From: Oscillatoria acuminata PCC 6304
GTDB taxonomy: Bacteria; Cyanobacteriota; Cyanobacteriia; Cyanobacteriales; Laspinemataceae
NCBI RefSeq assembly: GCF_000317105.1
Contig: NC_019693.1
Span: forward strand, 2,666,001-2,730,000
Reading direction: 5' to 3'
DNA: 64,000 nucleotides
Shown: one piece after another, positions 62,951 to 64,000 of the stretch
How the letters are laid out: every line of letters begins with the position of its first letter
Numbering within the stretch: position 1 is the stretch's first letter
The notes under the pieces: model-generated
The model's database searches: none
Seen by the model: only the letters and a program-made list of their open reading frames with translations
What the model was told of the DNA's origin: nothing
Made by a program: the position numbers and the translations under genes

Positions 62951-64000
62951 TGTTTAACCGTTCTCGTCGCAATTTAGCTCGTTGGTTTACCCTCTCAATG
63001 GGGAGTATTCTGGTAACTTTTTCTGCGATTTTGTACTATTTAGAAATCCAGGACCAACTTCAAACCTTTGATCGCGAATTAACGGATAAAGTTAGACTGA
63101 TGGCCGCGAGTGTGGAATATCGGTTTCAGCGTGGAAGCTGGCATCTAAATTTACAGCACGTCCCCTTACTCGGCAGCAATTCCTTACCTTTAGACAATAC
63201 CATTGTTTATGCAAGGTGGTACAATGTCGATGGACGACTTGTGCAATTTATCGGCACTCATCCCCCGCACCACTTAACGGTTACACCCGGATTTGTCACC
63301 CTTAAACCGGATGAACATTCTAAAGATTGGTTGCGGCAAGTGACCTTTCCCGTGAGGCGAGATGGGGTGGTAATCGGATTTATTCAAGTTGCCACATCCC
63401 TACAACCCGTGCGACAATTTACCGAGCAACTCCGCTTATTTTTAAGTGTGAGTTTACCCATCGCTTTAGCGGCGATCGCATTGACGGGATGGTATTTGGG
63501 AGGATTGGCAATGCACCCCATTCGGCAGGCATACGAACAATTGCAGCGGTTTACTGCCGATGCCTCCCACGAATTGCGGGCACCTCTATCGGCGATGTTA
63601 AGTAATGCACAAGTCGGATTATTTTCACCTCCAGGTGATTCCCAACGCATCCGTTTAGAAAAAATTGTGGACCTGGCAAAGGGAATGTGTCAGCTTGTGG
63701 GTCATTTACTCTTTTTATCCCGCTACACTGGCACTTTAGCACCCGAAGTTTTACAAGATATTGATTTGAAGAGTTGGTTAGAGGAGTTGGTCCAAAATTA
63801 TGCACCTCAAACCGATACGAAGCAGCTTAAACTTTCTACAGAATTCCCCCCCTACCCTGTCCAATTTCAGGCCGATGCCGATTTACTCCGTCAGGCCATA
63901 TTTAATCTTCTCGATAATGCTTACAAATATGCAGAGAATGGGGGGTTAATCTCTTTAAAATTAGTGACAAAACCCCGAGTAGCTATTATCCAAGTTGAAG
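62950..64000 (+). CDS. rppB: Sensor histidine kinase RppB (3' end beyond window)
   Basis: 350 codons before the window ends, translated by me directly. The ATG at 62950 overlaps the rppA stop. Two membrane segments (about 12-30, LARWFTLSMGSILVTFSAIL, and about 160-182, FLSVSLPIALAAIALTG) flank a periplasmic sensor region (30-155). The H-box is RFTADASHELRAPLSAMLSN, with His near 207. The N-box region FNLLDNAYKYAENGG is near the end of the window; G1 and G2 lie outside. It phosphorylates RppA; in Synechocystis the pair responds to redox or nickel. Downstream genes are unknown. Confidence 0.88.
   Translation, partial: MFNRSRRNLARWFTLSMGSILVTFSAILYYLEIQDQLQTFDRELTDKVRLMAASVEYRFQRGSWHLNLQHVPLLGSNSLPLDNTIVYARWYNVDGRLVQFIGTHPPHHLTVTPGFVTLKPDEHSKDWLRQVTFPVRRDGVVIGFIQVATSLQPVRQFTEQLRLFLSVSLPIALAAIALTGWYLGGLAMHPIRQAYEQLQRFTADASHELRAPLSAMLSNAQVGLFSPPGDSQRIRLEKIVDLAKGMCQLVGHLLFLSRYTGTLAPEVLQDIDLKSWLEELVQNYAPQTDTKQLKLSTEFPPYPVQFQADADLLRQAIFNLLDNAYKYAENGGLISLKLVTKPRVAIIQVE

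Overview
The window is chromosomal DNA from a filamentous cyanobacterium, probably an Oscillatoriales type. The HIP1 octamer (gcgatcgc) occurs throughout, and lineage-typical genes are present (ycf39, a XisF-type recombinase, the RppA/RppB pair, large Ser/Thr kinase-ATPase-GAF proteins). Heptanucleotide repeats and many short palindromic AGAAACCGGGTTTCT repeats point the same way. I see no tRNA, rRNA, CRISPR array, phage genes or plasmid genes.

Layout. 1-12.5 kb: the 3'-truncated RsbQ-like hydrolase, a small membrane protein, a VOC protein next to a XisF-like serine recombinase, a soluble histidine kinase, a large membrane protein of unknown function, a GT39-type glycosyltransferase, a zinc-ribbon protein, surE and pheS. 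12.6-16.6 kb: queG and a scattered NMT1/tauABC-type ABC importer (ATPase, permease and lipoprotein in alternating orientation) with a large cruciform-capable repeat between ATPase and permease. 16.8-22.7 kb: an accessory-looking cluster with Uma2, an AAC(3)-I-like acetyltransferase coupled to a methyltransferase, a second GNAT, a cupin, an NTF2-like protein and a PEP-mutase family enzyme. It contains an intact ISL3-type element (18781-20277) with perfect 37-bp ends and an 8-bp target duplication. 22.8-28.6 kb: hrcA, nadK, ycf39 and an alanine/Na+ symporter.

28.7-46.0 kb is the most striking region: three consecutive giant genes on the minus strand (about 1770, 1813 and 1905 aa). They share a kinase-like domain, an AAA/NACHT-like ATPase, a long helical-repeat region and a GAF domain, but end in different outputs: a SpoIIE/PP2C phosphatase, a class III cyclase, and PAS plus class III cyclase. 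The cyclases carry the Lys/Thr substrate-residue pair of the bicarbonate-responsive class IIIb group. The N-terminal halves of copies 1 and 3 are closest to each other, whereas the cyclase ends of copies 2 and 3 match, so the array looks like a mosaic made by duplication and domain exchange.

46.4-64 kb: lipA, a response regulator with a coiled-coil tail, a PfkB/heptose-kinase-like gene, a repeat-rich 1-kb intergenic region with a good candidate small RNA (about 50062-50178), an RsbW-type anti-sigma kinase, asnS, a disordered membrane-anchored protein, an lptA-lptB-lptF/G lipopolysaccharide export cluster, a secreted-looking RTX/Calx-beta protein followed by tandem repeats, and rppA-rppB (rppB runs off the right edge).
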